Shown: positions 62,361-64,000 of the stretch, in pieces | Numbering within the stretch: the first letter of the stretch is position 1 | How the letters are laid out: each line of letters begins with the position of its first letter | Assembly: GCF_035582795.1 (NCBI RefSeq) | Contig: NC_134370.1 | Coordinates: 34,211,501 to 34,275,500 of the forward strand | Origin: Mycteria americana | Lineage: Eukaryota > Chordata > Aves > Ciconiiformes > Ciconiidae | DNA length: 64,000 nt | Direction: 5' to 3' | Program-made: the position numbers and the translations under genes | The notes under the pieces: generated by a model | Told to the model about the DNA's origin: nothing | Seen by the model: the letters and a program-made list of their open reading frames with translations, nothing else | The model's database searches: none

Positions 62361-64000
62361 TCCAAGGCACGATAAAAGCCCCCTACCACCATCCCCCGCG
62401 CCTTTTATTCGCATGCCCACGCTGAAGCCCGGAAGGCAGGAGCAGGACCGCAGCTCCCTCAGGCATACCGCAGCGGCTTTGAATCTGCTCGGGTACCAAA
62501 GGCAGCGTAACCGCTGCAGGACGGGGATGGGCGCTGGCTCCCCGCCTGCATCGTTGCCCAAAGGCCACAAACTTGCACTGCAAAGAGCGATGCAGGCACC
62601 ATACATGCAGCACTGCTCCCCCACCCTGCTAGCTGAGGTAAGAGACAACTCACTTTTCGATCAGCGTAGCCGCTGCCTTTAGAGGCAGTGTCATTAGAGC
62701 CCTAGCCCAGATCAGTGTGCATGGCACGTACAGCGCTGTTAGACATGACAAGGTAGCTGTCAACTCACACGAGTTCAGCCGCCTGCGACTTTCACCCTCC
62801 AGACTGCAAAATTTGTTGCAGAAGCTGACTGAATACTCAGCAAGTATCAGGCTCTACCCAGGGCTGTGTGTTCAGTGTGACAGCTCTGTGCTATCTCTAC
62901 CCAATTAGGTCAGCTCAGGTACCCACACAAGCTGCAGGTGGAAATACAAACATTACCAGAATTGAGTGAAATTCTGAGAGCTGAAATATTCTTAGAGCTG
63001 AAATTCTGAAGCAATCTCAGGTGTTTACAGCCCATGCAATTCCTACAGGTATGGCATAACTCCCCTTTCAGACCTGCGGTCCAGATTTACTCCTCTATGC
63101 AATATTTACAAAGCTTCATGTACTTCAAGTATCTTTTAAAGTGCCTAGACCCACCTCACAGTGTTCAGGCAAATACTAAAATGAATACTTGCTACTGGAA
63201 GGACTGACAGAAGAATGATACAAACTCAAGACTCACTTCTAAGACATCTCTGAAGTAAGAAGGCCTCAGGTGGCATACGGTTCAATTTTGGGTATCTCAT
63301 GTCAAAAAGGGCAGCCAACTGAAAAGAAGAGAACAGGAACCGTCAGAGCTCTAGAAAACTGATCCAGGGAGGAGAACTGAAATAAATGGCATTTAACCTA
63401 GAGAGAAGGCAGAGGGGAACCATAACAACATTCTTCAAGAACTATAAGGAGTTATTGCAAAGGGAAAGGAATGAATTGTTCCGCATACACATTAGACAGC
63501 TAGAAGAGGTGAGTGGGCTTAAACTCCATCAAGAGATATTGCTTTAGATATTAGGAAAAGCAAGGCTAGCTTGGCACTGGCAGAGATTTCTCTGGGAGAG
63601 TGCAGCATTTGGGGAACACACATGCACCAGGTTGCCGAAACAAGAAATGACTGAAGACAGCTGCTCAGATAGTAAACAGCCTCTGTTTACTTTTATCATT
63701 TCTTAGGCTCCAGGACACAGGCTGAAATCAAAAGGCTAACTGAAATCTTTCTATAGCCACACAAGAGATGACTGGAAAATAACAATTCTGAAACAACAAT
63801 TCAAGATGTGCTGTTTCCTACACTTCAAAACAAAACTAATAAATATGATAAAAACCTTTTTGCATACAAGTGCATATAAAGCTGCAGTTCCCATTACAGT
63901 GCTTGATATAAATGTTTTGCTTTTTGAATTCTACAGAAGCTTAAAAACCAATGTTGTGGGCTAAAATTAAGCACAGGACATTTCACTCCAGCAAAATTAG
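62361..64000. other. Upstream flank of SLC16A9
   Basis: Beyond the CpG island the sequence returns to AT-rich. A plus-strand donor-like GCTGAG|GTAAGAGA sits at 62638-62639, and an old LINE relic follows at 63.2-63.6 kb. In mammals the small muscle peptide gene MRLN and then CCDC6 lie in this direction; I could not recognise either here. Confidence 0.5.
63245..63625 (+). mobile_element. Ancient CR1/L3-type LINE fragment
   Basis: The order of landmarks matches the amniote CR1/L3 3' region. It reads a GAGAGAAGGCAGAGGGGAACC block, CATTCTTCAAGAACTATAAGG, GAATTGTTCCGC, GTGGGCTTAAACTCCATCAAG, TTTAGATATTAGGAAAAGC and then GGCACTGGCAGAG. It lies about 0.9 kb beyond the CpG island. Divergence suggests an old insertion. 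Confidence 0.6.

Noticed and set aside
60888-62682. Overlapping open frames of 586 codons (minus) and 470 codons (plus)
   Set aside because: They lie in the CpG island, where stop codons are rare because of GC content. Products are Pro/Arg/Gly/Ala-rich with no domain, and the two frames overlap on opposite strands.
62700-64000. Possible myoregulin (MRLN) coding sequence expected upstream by synteny
   Set aside because: No short transmembrane-peptide frame resembling it was recognised on the minus strand. It may lie beyond the window.

Overview
The window looks like nuclear DNA of a bird (species not determined). It has intron-split genes, CR1-type LINE relics including one with the typical bird CR1 3' tail, AT-rich introns, and a GC-extreme CpG island near the right end. 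I see no bacterial, plasmid or phage features, and no tRNA, rRNA or CRISPR array.

Two protein-coding genes can be reconstructed by joining open segments at GT/AG splice sites, both on the minus strand. (1) SLC16A9 (monocarboxylate transporter 9). Five coding exons lie between 55785 (ATG) and 43194 (stop). All junction phases agree and give a complete 507-residue protein. The promoter is placed in the CpG island at about 61.1-62.4 kb, where a non-coding first exon is expected. Candidate poly(A) signals lie at 42.5 and 41.4 kb. (2) A FAM13-family gene further left. Four phase-compatible exons (28324-28150, 27949-27740, 25926-25743, 20300-20165) encode an essentially complete RhoGAP domain and the FAM13-like segment after it. 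In human 10q21 the minus-strand gene downstream of SLC16A9 is FAM13C, so position, strand and family all point to the FAM13C locus. Human FAM13C is usually described as lacking a RhoGAP domain, which makes this the most interesting point in the window. The 5' end (ATG exon) was not found, and the 3' part probably lies beyond base 1.

Layout: 1-20.1 kb, probably FAM13C intron, with purine-rich, homopolymer and small tandem repeats. 20.2-28.3 kb, RhoGAP-coding exons and introns, with a CR1 relic and a hairpin cluster. 28.3-41.4 kb, the gap to SLC16A9, with a CR1 tail, a GC-rich patch, paired perfect stem-loops and a possible micro-exon. 41.4-62.4 kb, SLC16A9 with its 3' UTR, introns and CpG-island promoter. 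62.4-64 kb, upstream flank with a possible divergent transcript and an old CR1/L3 LINE.

The two genes are not known to act in one pathway. One encodes a plasma-membrane carrier, the other a predicted Rho-family GTPase regulator. Most other long open frames are chance, the extreme case being two antiparallel frames of 586 and 470 codons in the CpG island. Family assignments rest on remembered protein features, not on database searches.
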